The notes beneath the pieces were generated by a model. It did no database searches and was not told where the DNA came from. It saw only the letters and a program-made list of their open reading frames with translations. From the NCBI GenBank assembly GCA_951799425.1, contig OX637396.1, positions 10,381,201 through 10,445,200 of the forward strand: a stretch of 64,000 nt of DNA. The letters run 5' to 3'. A program made the translations under genes and the position numbers. This document shows, in pieces, positions 38,273 to 52,794 of the stretch (within the stretch, counting starts at the first letter, position 1; each line of letters starts with the position of its first letter). The DNA comes from Ilex aquifolium. Lineage: Eukaryota > Streptophyta > Magnoliopsida > Aquifoliales > Aquifoliaceae.

Positions 38273-40470
38273 GATTGGGAAATTCTCTTTTGTTCGATAG
38301 GTTTATGAACACGTGCAGAGGAAAATCTTGAACCACATGTTCTTGAAGCATCCCAACATACATTGATTCAAGGAGGTAATATATTTACAAATTTGAAGTG
38401 TTTAAATGTTATTTTTTTCTCGACATTTGGTGCATGTATACAAGTTTGATGAACTGTTTTTCTCGATGTTTGGGTGCATGTATAAAAGTTTGATGAACTC
38501 TTCCTACCTTATCCATAGTAAAATCCTCAATATTCCAAAATTTTAAATAATTATTTGTGACAACAAATTCCATGTCCATATAGTAATTTTGTGGGAATAT
38601 ATAAAAAAAAAGGTTACGAAATTGGGTTTTCAATATGGTGTTCTATATAAGGTAGTTGTTGAGCTGCAAAACTAGGTTGAAGAATTTGCTCCCCAATGTG
38701 CAAAGCTAGGATTTGACAATTGAACATGGAAAGAAAACAAGCTTGCCAAGTATCTACGACAGTGGCATCATGATCTTACTTTGGGGACTTATCACAACTT
38801 TACTTGGTAATAGTCCAATTTCTTTCCTAAGTACTCTATTTGCTTTGAGTTCCCATTTTCAACAAGGGTATTGACTTACTATTATTCTTTCATTGGGGTT
38901 TTACCATACTAATAGTTTAATTGATTGTATCCTTTATATTTCCAGAGGGCTCCATGTTTATGATGAATCAACTTCTTTTACATCACATGGTACAAAGTTA
39001 ACGAAAATATTTGAAGTTGAAATATTTCTAAATAATTTCTCAAATTTAATTCTGCTAGAATCATTTTATCTTCCTTCTATGTTAGAAATGATCTAAAATA
39101 CTATTTGAGGTGAAAGGGTATTTGACCAAGGTTCATTGGTACAAAAATATGTTGTCAAAACCAGTAGCACCATGCATTTGTCACAACATATCATCATATT
39201 TCCTTAACCCCATTGTTATGCATCTGTTATTGAATGACTTTATAAGGAAATCCCTCAAGGGGACAAATCAAGCATTTGCGATTATGTTTTGTTCTATTTT
39301 ATAAAGCACTTGTACCCAAGATATAAGAAACTATATGGTTGTTTCCAACTTAGCATGCTCAATTTTGTTCCTCTATAGATGTATTCATTGTTAGTACAAA
39401 GTAGACTATGTTTTTCCTATTTTTTTTAGTCAAAATGGAGGTTCTATTGGGTGGATTCTTCTATGAATCAAAAACTCATATGCTATTTGTTGGTAAATTG
39501 TTCCCTCCATTTTATTTGGTACACAAATTTAGAGGTTTTTAAGGGCATTCACAACACCAACACCAAAACATACAATTCAAAAAATTGAGTTGGGATATAA
39601 TTCTCTCTTATTTTTCCTACTTATGATCAAATTACAGTTCCAGGGGGTCAATATTATTGTGCATATTAGTGTTATAATCTTATGTATTAAGTTAACATTG
39701 TTTTGCTTTGGTTGACAAAATCTAAAGGTTGGCATTTTGTAGGTAGAACTTGCCGAGTGGCTTTTACTACAACATATTAGCCTCTATAAACAAATTTTCT
39801 TGAGGATTTACTTGTATATTGGCGCAACTGCAAATTAAAATACTTAAAAATCTTTGTGGCCGACCAACTATTATGAAATCACACCATATTATTTGATATT
39901 ATATCTTTGAACTTCTTCTTTTTTGTTGATCAGTATATCTATGAAATCCTTTGAGTTATCTTTTGCTTGTTTAATTTTAAGAAACAACTGAAATTTTATA
40001 TTCAAGTTCTTGATTCATAAGTCACATATATTTCAGTGCATAACTAAAGCAAGTTCTCAATTTTAAATCTACATGTTATAGTTTCTATGCTTTGTCCCCC
40101 TCCTTTAGCAATTTAAGTTTTCTTATGATTTTTTTGGTGTGTTAGTATATGTTTTAGAAATGTCCATAAGTCTATCATCTTTGCATTTTTTTTGAAGGAG
40201 GTCGGGAACACAATGGTACTAACAATTTTGGTAACATGAGCAGTATGCTACTCCCAATCCCATTTTAGTTGAACTAAAATAATGTGAACATATGCAGCTC
40301 ACAATATTAGAGATTATCCCTTTATTTACCTTCTGTTTTTATATGCATAAATTGTAAATTTTAGAATCTACAATCCCGTATCAAATAAAAATCAAGATCC
40401 AAATTGTTTTCATTTAATTAATCAATAAGTTTTGTTTCTTATCAAAATTATAAACCATTGTGGTCTACAT
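38273..40470. other. Right part of the split Helitron, no gene seen
   Basis: About 2.2 kb of AT-rich DNA in which only short exon-like segments stand out. One begins GTTTATGAACACGTGCAG after an AG near 38301 and ends before GTAATATA near 38376. No protein family is recognised. Captured host fragments are possible. Confidence 0.45.
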
Positions 40471-40973
40471 GCAACGCACGTACGTGCCTACTAGTATATA
40501 TATATACGTCTTCGATTTCATCTTCCATTTTTGCGTCTTTGGCTTCGGTTTCAGAAGAGAGAAACCAGTGAGAGACAGAGAGAGATAGATGAGGGAAAGA
40601 AAGAAAAAGAAAGGAAAATGGCTTTTATACTTCCAACCAAAAGTCATAAATTTTGGTGTTAATAAGATTCGAAGGTAAGACCTCATTAACTGAGGCGCGC
40701 GTGTTTTTTTTTTTTGATGTTTTCAAAAATATCTTTTTTTATGTTTTCATATTTTGGCCTTATTTTCAAAATGGGGCAGTAAAAAAAACGAAAACACATT
40801 CTAAACGTGTTATTAATTTTTTTTTAGCAAAAAATGAAAAAAAAAACAAAAAAAAACACACAAACCCCCTGTTACCAAACGCTACCTAAATTATAATATT
40901 ACTTCTTCAGGTGGAATTAAAATTGGTTCAATAGCATGGGTAAAGCATACTATTTGTCTATGTATTCTATACG

Positions 40974-41356
40974 CACTACAAGAATTAAGGTCTTTTGAGA
41001 CAATTTTTTTTTATAAAAAGCATGATTTTGAAGAAAAAAAAAGTTTTTGCGGCGATAGTATTGTCACAAAAGATTTATTTGCTATCTCAAATACCATTTG
41101 AGGTAGGCCGTTGCTGCCATAAATTTTTTTTAAAACTCCACTTATTGTGGCGGCTATTGTGGCGACATTAAGTGGAGTTTCAAAAAGTCCTTATGATGGC
41201 AACGAACTGTCTCAAATTATATTTGCGGCAGCAAATAACTCTTTTATGACAGCATTACTGCTACTAAAAAAAAATTTCCTTCAAAACATGATTTTTTTTG
41301 TGACAGTGAATGCCACAAAAAACTTGTTTTAAAGACCCTAATTCTTGTAGCTAGTG
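40974..41356. mobile_element. CACTA-type MITE
   Basis: 383 bases starting CACTACAAGAATTAAGGTC. The other end, inverted, reads CACTAGCTACAAGAATTAG. ACG flanks both sides (40971-40973 and 41357-41359). Inside are short GGCGA/TTGTGGC and TTGTCACAAA repeats in both orientations. It has no coding capacity. Confidence 0.85.
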
Positions 41357-41359
41357 ACG

Positions 41360-42427
41360 TATATGAAAAACGTCTATACATTATACTTAGTATTTTTGGC
41401 AACCAAACAATATAGCATAAAGTTAAATTAGAGAGTTTTAATATATCACAACTTCAGAATCCACCTCTTAATATTACAACCAAACGACGCATAATACAAT
41501 ATAGTGAAGAAGCACTAATATACATGAACATGGTTCTTTTGGGAATATATTGGGAACTTAGCTAGAGGTCCATGTGTTGTTTGAATTAAAATTTACATCC
41601 AGAGAAAGAGTGCAACATGACTGCTGGATGGGCATTTGTGATCAAATATAAGAAACAACCTAGTTAGAAATTTAGCAGAACGAAGTGTGAGTTGACCAAC
41701 TCAACTCGCCAAGTTAAAGTCCAAACTTAAGGGTATGTATGAATGACAGTGTTAGAGTGGATTGGATATTTAAAAATATATATTTTTTTATTCAATTCAA
41801 ACCCATCCAATTATCTTCCGGATAGGATATAAATTGATATATCTATAATTGCAGATCCATCTCTCCTTACTACCTAATACACTCTTTATATATATAGCTC
41901 GTGTTTCATGATAAATTGCTTTTACAAGTTAAAAATTCTGATATAGCTAGATTGCTAAGTTCGAAGGCTTCGAGATTGTGGGTTTGAACGTCAGGACAAA
42001 CACTTTGTGCCTAGTCAACCCCTCTTGATCCCATTAATGGGTCTCAAATGTGTGTAGTTTTTGTATCATAATTTCGTTAGTAAACTTTTCTTATCGTTTA
42101 TAATTTACCTTAGGTTCTTTAGTTTAAATAACAGTCACGAACTCCAATGGAACCTCCATCAAACAAGAAAAAAAATACTCATCTCACCATAAAGCAAACC
42201 ATATGTAATCTCAGTATAATAGTTCTCGGGCAGAGATCCATCAAAAACTAGACACCAAGACATAGTCTACATTGAAGTTTCTTTCGGTATCGAGAAAAAA
42301 ATTACAAAAAAGAGATACATTGTCTACACATATATTTAAAAAAGGGCGTATTCATTACACGAGACACCCGTCATTGCGAGTACATCTTCTTGTGCTTTTA
42401 AACAATCTATAAATGCTTCAAATTTGT
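41360..42427. other. Intergenic DNA and 3' flank of the WRKY gene
   Basis: No coding region is visible. The last 100-200 bases before 42428 probably contain the WRKY 3' UTR. A tRNA-like word (GTGGGTTTGAACGTC near 41980) hints at a degraded SINE but is too weak to call. Confidence 0.5.
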
Positions 42428-44945
<2,518 letters not shown>

Positions 44946-44950
44946 CTAAT

Positions 44951-44995
44951 CTCTCTCTCTCTCCCTCTCCCTCTCCCTCTCCCTCTCCCTCTCTG
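44951..44995 (-). promoter_or_regulatory. GA-rich WRKY 5' leader
   Basis: On the minus strand GGGAGA and GA repeats run up to six bases before the ATG at 44945 (AGAGATTAGATGG). GAGA tracts are common in plant leaders and can bind BBR/BPC factors. The transcription start was not determined. Confidence 0.5.
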
Positions 44996-45017
44996 AATGA
45001 TACTTTTGAGGCACCAA

Positions 45018-45086
45018 AGTCAATTCCCTCGTCTCAAAGACGTATAAAATTGGACAAGACGCATGTCACGCATCTAAGTTTTGACT
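45018..45086. promoter_or_regulatory. Two W-boxes upstream of the WRKY gene
   Basis: TTGACT lies on the minus strand at 45018-45023 and on the plus strand at 45081-45086, about 75 and 140 bases before the start codon. WRKY proteins bind TTGAC[C/T], so self- or cross-regulation is plausible. A third, TTGACC, lies at 45385-45390 on the minus strand. Confidence 0.5.
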
Positions 45087-45109
45087 TTATAATTGGGTTG
45101 GGTCCTTAA

Positions 45110-45686
45110 TTAAAGCCGGTTATATAAGCTAAATGAATATTATGAATGTATCACTGCTCTTGCCTTCTCCTTTTGGCATTTTCCTCAACCCATTTTTTTT
45201 TTTCCTATATCAATATATCTAACCTATATATAATAAAATTAAGAAATAAATACCGTTAAACAGGTTGTGAATATCAAATTTACGTTGTAACCACAACTAT
45301 GTACATGTCTAGTTTCTGACAAGATTAGTATACGATCCCAACTAAAAGGTGAAGCACTGACCATCGGGATTAAAAGTAATCGATGGTCAATATTATTGTG
45401 AATTGGTTCTTTTAGTGAGTATATGAAGAACGATTATATTGGGAACTAGTTTGAGGACTTAATTCGAGACCATAATACATTTCATTATTAGATTAGTAGT
45501 GAGTTTAGTAGTAAACGGAATCTACTACCAATCAATAGTGACACCCAAAATGGATCTCAAACTAAATACAAGGAGCATTATTGCATTTAAAATGGGGACT
45601 TTCTTAAAATACATAGCAGCCCAAAACAACATCAATGTATCTGAGTTAATGTGTAGCCTTTTGAAGCCCTATAAGTTATAACTATT
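45110..45686. other. WRKY upstream region, no gene seen
   Basis: AT-rich. It contains a 9-base inverted repeat (TGACCATCG at 45358-45366, CGATGGTCA at 45381-45389) that includes a W-box, and TTATATAA at 45120-45127, which could serve as a TATA element. Confidence 0.5.
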
Positions 45687-45869
45687 GGGAAATGTTATGC
45701 ATATTAAAATTTTTACTAAAAAGTATTTTTACCAAATGAGTTTATAGCTTCAGATCACTCTTACACCCACCAAATACTGATCAAAATATTTTTGATTGAA
45801 TATGGAACTGTCAACTTATTTGATAAAAACATTTTTTTAGTAAAAATTTTGGTAAACATAGGATTGCCC
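45687..45869. mobile_element. Mutator-type MITE
   Basis: 183 bases. The left end GGGAAATGTTATGCATATTA pairs with the inverted right end (GGGCAATCCTATGTTTACCA), and AATTTTTACTAAAAA is shared further in. A perfect 9-bp duplication ATAACTATT is present at 45678-45686 and 45870-45878. Confidence 0.85.
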
Positions 45870-45878
45870 ATAACTATT

Positions 45879-48020
45879 TAACAGTCTTAAACAGTCTATT
45901 ATAACAGCATCCTACATATCAGAAGGAAGTCCTTTTTGTTTACTTATCTTTGTATGAAAAACAAAAATTAGCCTTTATAAATTTCAAATTTTGTTCAGCG
46001 CCAAACTTTAACATTCAGCATATATAATTAGGGATGGATTTGTGTCGGGTCTTAAACAAGTTCATATATAAAAATATTTCACTCATATCCAGTTTGTTTA
46101 TTAATTCGTACATAATAAATCGTTGTCTTATCGGGTTCGTGTCGTGTCGTGTATTTCTTTTAATTGACTTTATTCATACCCGATTTATTTATGATTCATG
46201 TCTTATCGGGTCTAGTCGTTTACAAAATGGATATCTTAAAAAAGACTCAAACCCTCTAATTTCGTATCGTATGTGTTGTGTTAAAGAGTTGTGTCATATT
46301 TTAACATCCATGTATATAACAATTCGACAAATAGAAAATAAAAACAAACACGAAGAAAATAAAAATAAAAAACACAGTGTAATAAATGTACATAATTGAT
46401 TACCTCAATCAAAATCTTACTCCTACATTGAGATGTAAAAGAACCACAATTGAATCAAATGGCATTAAACATGAAATAGATTGAGGTTATGTGTGTATGT
46501 GCATGAGGGTAGCAAGCTTTTATTTCTTTCTTTTGTTTAATTATTTTAGTAAATTGAGGAGACAAACAAGGTTCATTTTTACAGTCGAGATTAAGTATAA
46601 ATTAAAAAAATAATAAAATAAATTAAAAAAAGTTCTGTTCTGACATCATCTACCTATGGAATATGAGCCCCATACGAAATCCCAAAACAAGAGAGAGAGA
46701 GAGAGAGAGACTTGGGATCAGATCTTGAAAATGTCAACCGGAAGACCCTCACTGCCTCACACTCGTTTCCACTCTTTATGATTAGAATCTGATTTTTTTT
46801 AATTGACTTATTTGCCACCCCCCATGTTAACCTTTAGAAGACTCAAATTAACTAATCTTATATTACTAATTACTTTATTATTATCATATTAATCTCTGTT
46901 TCATCGATTTCTTCATGGCAGAGATTAACTAAAATTTAGAGCATGCTTAGTGTTCATGCATTCAATTTACTAACAATGAGAGGGCAAATCTTGGCTTCAT
47001 AATAAAATTATTTTGTTGCGATTTGAATGTTAAGTGTTCAAGTTGAAAAAACAGTCTCTTTTCACGCGAATATAAAATTATATACACCTACGCTCTCCAA
47101 AATCTGGTAGATGCAGAAGTCTCGTATGCTAACTAACATAACACTTTTTTGTTTAGTTACAAGAAAAGAGTTTACTTCCTAACCGCTCCCACCCTAAAGA
47201 ATAAATGTTCATTATTCTGGTGATGTTACATCGTTGTTGCTGACATGTAGTAAACAACCCATAATAAGGCATTACATTGCGAAAATAAGTGATTGGCAAA
47301 GTATATTGTCATGAGAATTCGAGAGAGCTCAGCAAATGAAGCACTCTCGCAAGGTGGGGAATTTTTAGCTCCTTTAAGCAAATTATGGCTTGTATAATTT
47401 CGTGTTTCTCTTTGAATAGCAAGAGTTTTATTTTTAATATTTTCAGATCGATGTGCAACGATGTTGCTTATAGTATCTTAGATCACTATTAACTCATCGG
47501 AACAATTTCTAGGGACAACTTCTAACATATGTCACCAAATGAATACAGTAAAATTTTTGTGATGACGTAACCAAGTAGTCGCTAAAATGTGTTGCAAAAT
47601 AATTTCTGCCAATTTCTTTTCCATCAATCCCATTCTTATTTGCGGCGAAATTACAAAGTCATAGTAAAAATAATTTTTCGTCGCAAAAGCATGTGCCCTT
47701 ATGTAAAAAAAACAATTTTTTTTAAAAAAAATTCATATTGGTGACAATTTTGAAGAAGTTGTACAAAAGTCTATCTTTTAGACTATGAATAAATAATGTG
47801 TCATGACCAATACTTTTAAGAGCTTACTTGGTGTAGCTTTGAGGCGGCTATTGAACTTCATTATACATCTTTTTTTTTATCGGAATAAAGTGTTTTACCA
47901 AAAAAAAAAACTATAAATGTTTGATTTTGACGTAGACTCCACCCCAAATTGTGAAAACCATAATATATTGGATGATTCCAATTAGAAACAATGGATTTCT
48001 CAACTAATATTTTCACATAC

Positions 48021-48053
<33 letters not shown>

Positions 48054-48700
48054 ATCTATATCTGGTAAGCCTAAACATATTTAAAATCATGGGTTTGATT
48101 CTACATTGAACCACTAGATAATTACTACCAGAATAATGAATCAAAACTTTTAAGTTGACCTAGTAGAGTTTCTTCAAGACACATGACCTAACAACTTTTT
48201 AAATTTTTTTTTTCTGAGGTTCTTGGTATATTCTAAGTTGAAGCAACACTTTCTTGATATTATTTATGTTCTCAACTTGTGCATCTGAATGTTTTAGACT
48301 CCCTCTATTGGTTAGTTGAGAAGACTTTCATCATATGAGAGAGAGAGAGCAAGCGTCGCCGCAGCAAATTCTCACGTTTTTATAACTCCCCCACCCCACC
48401 CCCCCCCCCCCCCCCCCACCCACTCCCCCACCCACTCCCACACACTACACATATATTGAATGCAAGAAAAATTCATCAACCCTTACAAATCTTTTTATAC
48501 CCTATACTACAGATCTTGAGGCACCAATGTTAAATGTTTAGAATGGACAAAAGAAAAAAGAGTATCTAGATGATGAGATATAAAATGCTAATTTCTTAAT
48601 TTTCCCTCTTTTCATTGATTTCTTACTATTTTGTAAGAAAGTAAGACATCCTTTAATAGAAACAAAATCAACAAAAAAAAAAATAACAACATTAAATAGG
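45879..48700. other. Intergenic DNA, no gene seen
   Basis: AT-rich with scattered low-complexity DNA: GTGTCGTGTCGTG-like words at 46130-46160 and GA runs at 46690-46710 and 48024-48052. At 47470-47700 there is a faint CACTA-like patch of short inverted words. There is also a poly-C tract at about 48390-48420. No coding sequence is supported. Confidence 0.55.
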
Positions 48701-48965
48701 TATTACCCTATATGACCACGGTGGGTATCATAGGTACAAGTCATTATTAAGAGGTTAGATAGTCACATATTCAAGTCTCGAAAAAAATCCCACGACGATT
48801 CTGGCAATCTCATGATGATCCTAATCTAGTGTTGGTGCTATTAACCCTCAATGGAGTTAGGGTTAAGCAAAGTCTCAACCAGCTTAAGCGAGTGCTTAGG
48901 ATTTTGCTATTTGATCAACCCCTCGTGTCATTGGTTCCCAAACGATAAATGGTCCACCTATCTTT

Positions 48966-49118
48966 TTTTTTTTGGGTTCAACGGTCAGAAGTGTTCGGGG
49001 CTAACTTATGCGCACCTCGACTAATCTTCTCGTAAAAAGTAGACCATTCACGCCGGAACTAAGGTATTCATAATAGATAAAAAATTGTCAAGATTCGAAC
49101 TCAGGACGTCTGGGTTTA
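48966..49118 (-). mobile_element. SINE, 5'-truncated
   Basis: On the minus strand a B-box word GAGTTCGAATC is followed by a body ending in GAGGTGCGCATAAGTTAGCC...GAACCC and a run of A. ATGGTCCACCTATCTTT flanks both ends (48949-48965 and 49119-49135), a 17-bp target duplication. The GAGGTGCGCATAAG tail resembles Au-like plant SINEs. No A-box is present, so the copy is probably truncated at its 5' end. Confidence 0.75.
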
Positions 49119-50499
49119 ATGGTCCACCTATCTTTCCACTACCAAAAAAGTGTAACATCTACTAGAAAGATTACTATTTATCTGCAGTGGGATTTTGTAT
49201 TATTACACTTTCTCTCAATTTCATCTAATAGTAAGTTATTACCTTTAATTTAAATAGGATTCATTATTTATAATTGGACATTTTACTCATACACAGTGGG
49301 TGATTTATAATTAACTGATATTAAAGAAAAATATAGTAGTAGAATCAAGATCCTACCCATGCCATCTGATATACCACAAATGACAAAACTAAATACATTT
49401 GATATTTTGAAAGTATATTTCCTACCTATCATTTTTCTTCAACAATCTTTTTGTACTTTTCTTCATACTAATTTATTATTGTCAACTTGGATAACACAAC
49501 TCAACATGATTCCAAATGACTAGATTTTCCTAATTTTCTAGCTATGTTTTGTCACGATGACAACAACTAGAATGAAGTTGATAGCTATGGTTATTAATAT
49601 TATTGTATTTGAATAATTTATCTTGAGTCATGGTTGAAATATATCCCACAAATATTTTCTTTGTTTACTTGTCCACCCTTTAGGAGGAGCTTCCGTGTTG
49701 TGTTATGCACAGATTTACACCTCACTCTCCTTCCTTATCCTACCTTGAGCGGTGAACAGGATTTAACACTCTCTCTCCTCCCTTAGACATTAGTTAGTAG
49801 ACTCAATGACTTTGAGATTGGTAATTATGGACAGATAAGAGGTGAAACAGAGGGAAGAATTGATTTTTTAACCCCCCCCCCCCCAAAAAAAAAAAAAAAA
49901 AACAAATGAAAAATGGTTATATAGACAACATGAAGTGATTTAGTAGAAGAAACTATTTTTGTTTTACACCTCAAAAATTGATAATAAATGGGACTTCCAA
50001 AACCCTACATACATATTTATATATATATGCATAATACTAGCAATAATCTTGTGTCTGAAAAGACTCTATAATACCAAAAATCAAACATTAATGTTGCGAT
50101 TTTTATGTTTTAAATAACAATTTATTTTATTTTTATTTTTTTACTTATGTAATTTAATATTAAAGTGAATAAAGAGAAAATAAAATAGAGATAGGTGTTG
50201 ATTAATAGAGTTATTTGACATTAGGGAGTATATTAGTTGAGTTGTCTAACATTTAGGATAGTGTAAAAAAGTTAACGTTTTTGGGTGGAAAAATTTTGAA
50301 GGATGAATTTTGTACTATTTGATCAAAATAGATAAAAATTGAATCAATTTTAACCGTTGCTGTGTTTTTATAAGTTGAGAATTTAACTTTCTAACTGTAA
50401 TCCGTGCCTGAAAATACGGTGTAATTTGAATGATTTTGAGAGGAATATTGGTGGCCATTAATTTAGTCTATTTAAGATCGTCAAATGGACTTATTGAAC

Positions 50500-50665
50500 C
50501 CTTAGGGGTGATCCATCGTCAAGTTTGCCCTCTTGTAAGCAAGAGATCTCATGTTTGATACTTTTCAAACCTCTTAAAGGTCAGCCACTTTTATTCATCA
50601 TGAGACATGTCCTTAAACTAACTCAAGTTATGGTAGCCGGCTTAGAGTTCAAGAGAGTAGTTGAC
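50500..50665 (+). repeat. Possible SINE remnant
   Basis: CCCTCTTGTAAGCAAGAGATC then CATGTTTGATACTTTTC resembles the tRNA-like head of some plant SINEs. No A-tail or target duplication was found. Confidence 0.3.
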
Positions 50666-51617
50666 ATAAGTCTGAACACACTGAAACAATATATATATAT
50701 ATATATATATATATCTGTGTGTGTGTGTGTGTGTACACACATATGATATAAATGTATATGTGTTGTAATACTATGTTGCTTCATTGTATATCGAGCTTAG
50801 TATAATATTTGAGGCAATCGAGGACCAATCGGCTCTTGGGGATGGTGCCAAAGACTATTTTTAGAGTTGACCCGACATTGGTTTTCTTTAATTTCCTCTA
50901 ACTTGACCTCTCCTCCTCCTTCAATTCTCATTCACCACCCATAGCATATACACGTGGACTCTAAAACGACACATTTGGCTGCACATGGCCTGGCGTCTTC
51001 CTTAGACTTATAATCACCACTCCATTGCACCTCTCATCTTTTCCATGTCTGACCCAAAACCCTAACTTGCCAAAAAAAACAAAAAAAAAGACAACCATGG
51101 TCTCCATTTTCGGCTTTATAATTTGCAATTTTCGGCTTTATTATCTAGTCATTTTGAATTTTTGTGAGATTTTTTTAGTCTAGCTTAGAATTTTCTTTCT
51201 TTCTCTGAGTATTGTCGGGACGATAAATGATGAGATTCAAATCTTGACGTCATGTTCATTGTTTGTCTTAACTGACCACTAGATTATGGCACTGGTTACT
51301 CTACTGTTTGGTAATACTTTTTGTAGGCAAAAATATATTTGACTATTCTTTGGTAAAAGTGATCAAACATTCATCTTCAATTCGTGTATAAATAATCCAC
51401 TTATGCATATGATTAAACTTGAAAAATAGTAACGCAAAACGAACGTCAATTAAATAATTCTTAAAATCATTATTAAACGGTGTCTTGACTTGCATGAACT
51501 TTGGACATCATTTATCGGGAGTTATATACGCCGTAGGGTTTGAAAATTTTACGATGAGCATACACATATCCTCCGCAATAGGTGAGTATTTTTTTTCAAG
51601 TATGTAGACTAAAATAC

Positions 51618-51649
51618 ATCCATACATACATACATACAAACATACATAT

Positions 51650-51682
<33 letters not shown>

Positions 51683-51700
51683 TATATACACATACATACA
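51618..51700. repeat. (CATA)n microsatellite
   Basis: About 15 CATA units interrupted once by CAAA, ending in a TA run. It creates a chance Tyr/Cys/Met-rich frame on the minus strand. Confidence 0.9.
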
Positions 51701-52204
51701 ATGAAGATAACCTTTTCACAGAATATATTACCACACATGCAGGGATTGCTTTCTTTAGTCATAGATAATTAGGTTTGGACCATTGGGTATTAAAGGCTAG
51801 ACTGAACCTAGCTACTTAGTACTTGCTCTATAATTATTTAGAGGCTATGGAACACAACATTTGGAACAACTATAGTGGGATGTCTTCCATAAATAATGAG
51901 TTGACTAAGAGTAGGACTGTATTAATTAGGGTGTGCATGAACCATAAACCGATCTGTTTTGTGGTATGAACATCCACAAAAAGTCGATAGTTTGATGTAT
52001 GATATCATTTAAAATTAAAATGTAAGATTTAAATCCGAGAAACAACCTCATTAGAATGAAAGTAAATCTGACTAACATTTAGCTCCTTCAAACTCCACTA
52101 TAAATGACAACCTCACTAGTTTTACATTGATAGTTAGACCAAGGCAAATGCTACTTGAAGAGAAATTTGGTCTTTCTTATTGTTGTTTGTAATTTATTTA
52201 GAGG

Positions 52205-52789
52205 TGATGGACCAGGCCCAAATAGCCCAAGCCCAATCTTAATCAAGAGCCAAAACTTGTAAAGACCCAGTAAGCTTAATGTGGTCCACGCTCGGTCAAG
52301 TTCATCAAGTTCGAGGGGCTACATCACCAAGGAGTGTGCAAGGTCATCCAAGAGCCTCATCCTCGTTGTCTTGGAGAGAGTCAACCCTCACCTCATCCTT
52401 TGACCGAATCTCATGGAGAGCACCGCAATTACCTCGCCCGTTGAGAAGAGGCCACTAGCTCCACCAGAATAGTTATTTAGTTACTACTAAGTCGCCTCAA
52501 TCTGTTAGAGGACGACTATAAATTGTAAACCCCACCAACACTTGGGGGACAGATCACACTCAGTCGAGCACAACTCTCTCCTATCTCTCTAAGCTTGTAA
52601 CTCTCTGCTCTCCCTACTCACTTGAAGTAATAAAGTACCCGGCGATTCTAGCCATTCAAAGTGGACGTACGTCACGTTAACCGAACCACTATAATCTTTG
52701 TGTTACTCTTGTCTCCATCTCTTACTTCTTAATTACAGCATTTATTATTGTTCATCTGACAGGTAGTGTACAAATCTAATTTGTGCACA
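52205..52789 (+). mobile_element. Ty3/gypsy solo LTR
   Basis: 585 bases beginning TGATGGACCAGGCCCAAAT and ending TTTGTGCACA, between perfect AGAGG duplications (52200-52204 and 52790-52794). The stretch GGACGTACGTCACGTTAACC and CGAACCACTATAA near its end matches the corresponding stretch in the Tat LTRs here (GGACGTAGGTCAC and CGAACCACTATAA on their sense strand). This suggests a related Tat-type family. No internal region remains. Confidence 0.8.
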
Positions 52790-52794
52790 AGAGG

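Larger units (their letters stand above)
26969..40494 (+). mobile_element. Helitron split by a gypsy element
   Basis: The 3' end is clear: the palindrome GCACGTACGTGC (40476-40487), then CTACTAG, then T. The likely 5' end is TCTATACTACTTCTAAATG after an A at 26968. Outside the gypsy insert (27487-38267) about 2.7 kb remain. These include CT-rich leader-like DNA (about 27290-27400) and exon-like segments (about 38300-38375 and 38660-38815). No Rep/helicase is recognised, so it is non-autonomous. The 5' end is less certain than the 3' end. Confidence 0.7.
26507..40886. mobile_element. Harbinger-like (Tourist-type) non-autonomous element, outer layer of a nest
   Basis: The ends GGGTGCGTTTGGTAAC (26507) and, inverted, GGTAGCGTTTGGTAAC (ending 40886) form terminal repeats. 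Both are flanked by TAA (26504-26506 and 40887-40889), the 3-bp duplication of the PIF/Harbinger group. Without the Helitron inside it (26969-40494) the element is only about 850 bases. It contains a CCACCC minisatellite and A/T-rich arms and has no transposase. Confidence 0.75.
49136..52199. other. Intergenic DNA with microsatellites, no gene seen
   Basis: A poly-C then poly-A tract lies at about 49872-49902, (AT)n(GT)n at about 50684-50733, and CATA repeats at about 51620-51700. A weak SINE-like patch (GTAAGCAAGAGATCTCATG) lies near 50535. All open frames here are short and unconvincing. Confidence 0.55.

Noticed and set aside
46020-46330. Possible hAT or LTR fragment with GTGTCGTGTCGTG words
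   Set aside because: No ends, duplication or coding signal, only a familiar plant low-complexity wording.
47470-47720. Second small CACTA element
   Set aside because: Words such as TCGTCGCAAAAG look similar, but no paired CACTA ends or 3-bp duplication could be found.
51508-51762. Tyr/Cys/Met-rich minus-strand frame
   Set aside because: It is produced by the CATA microsatellite.
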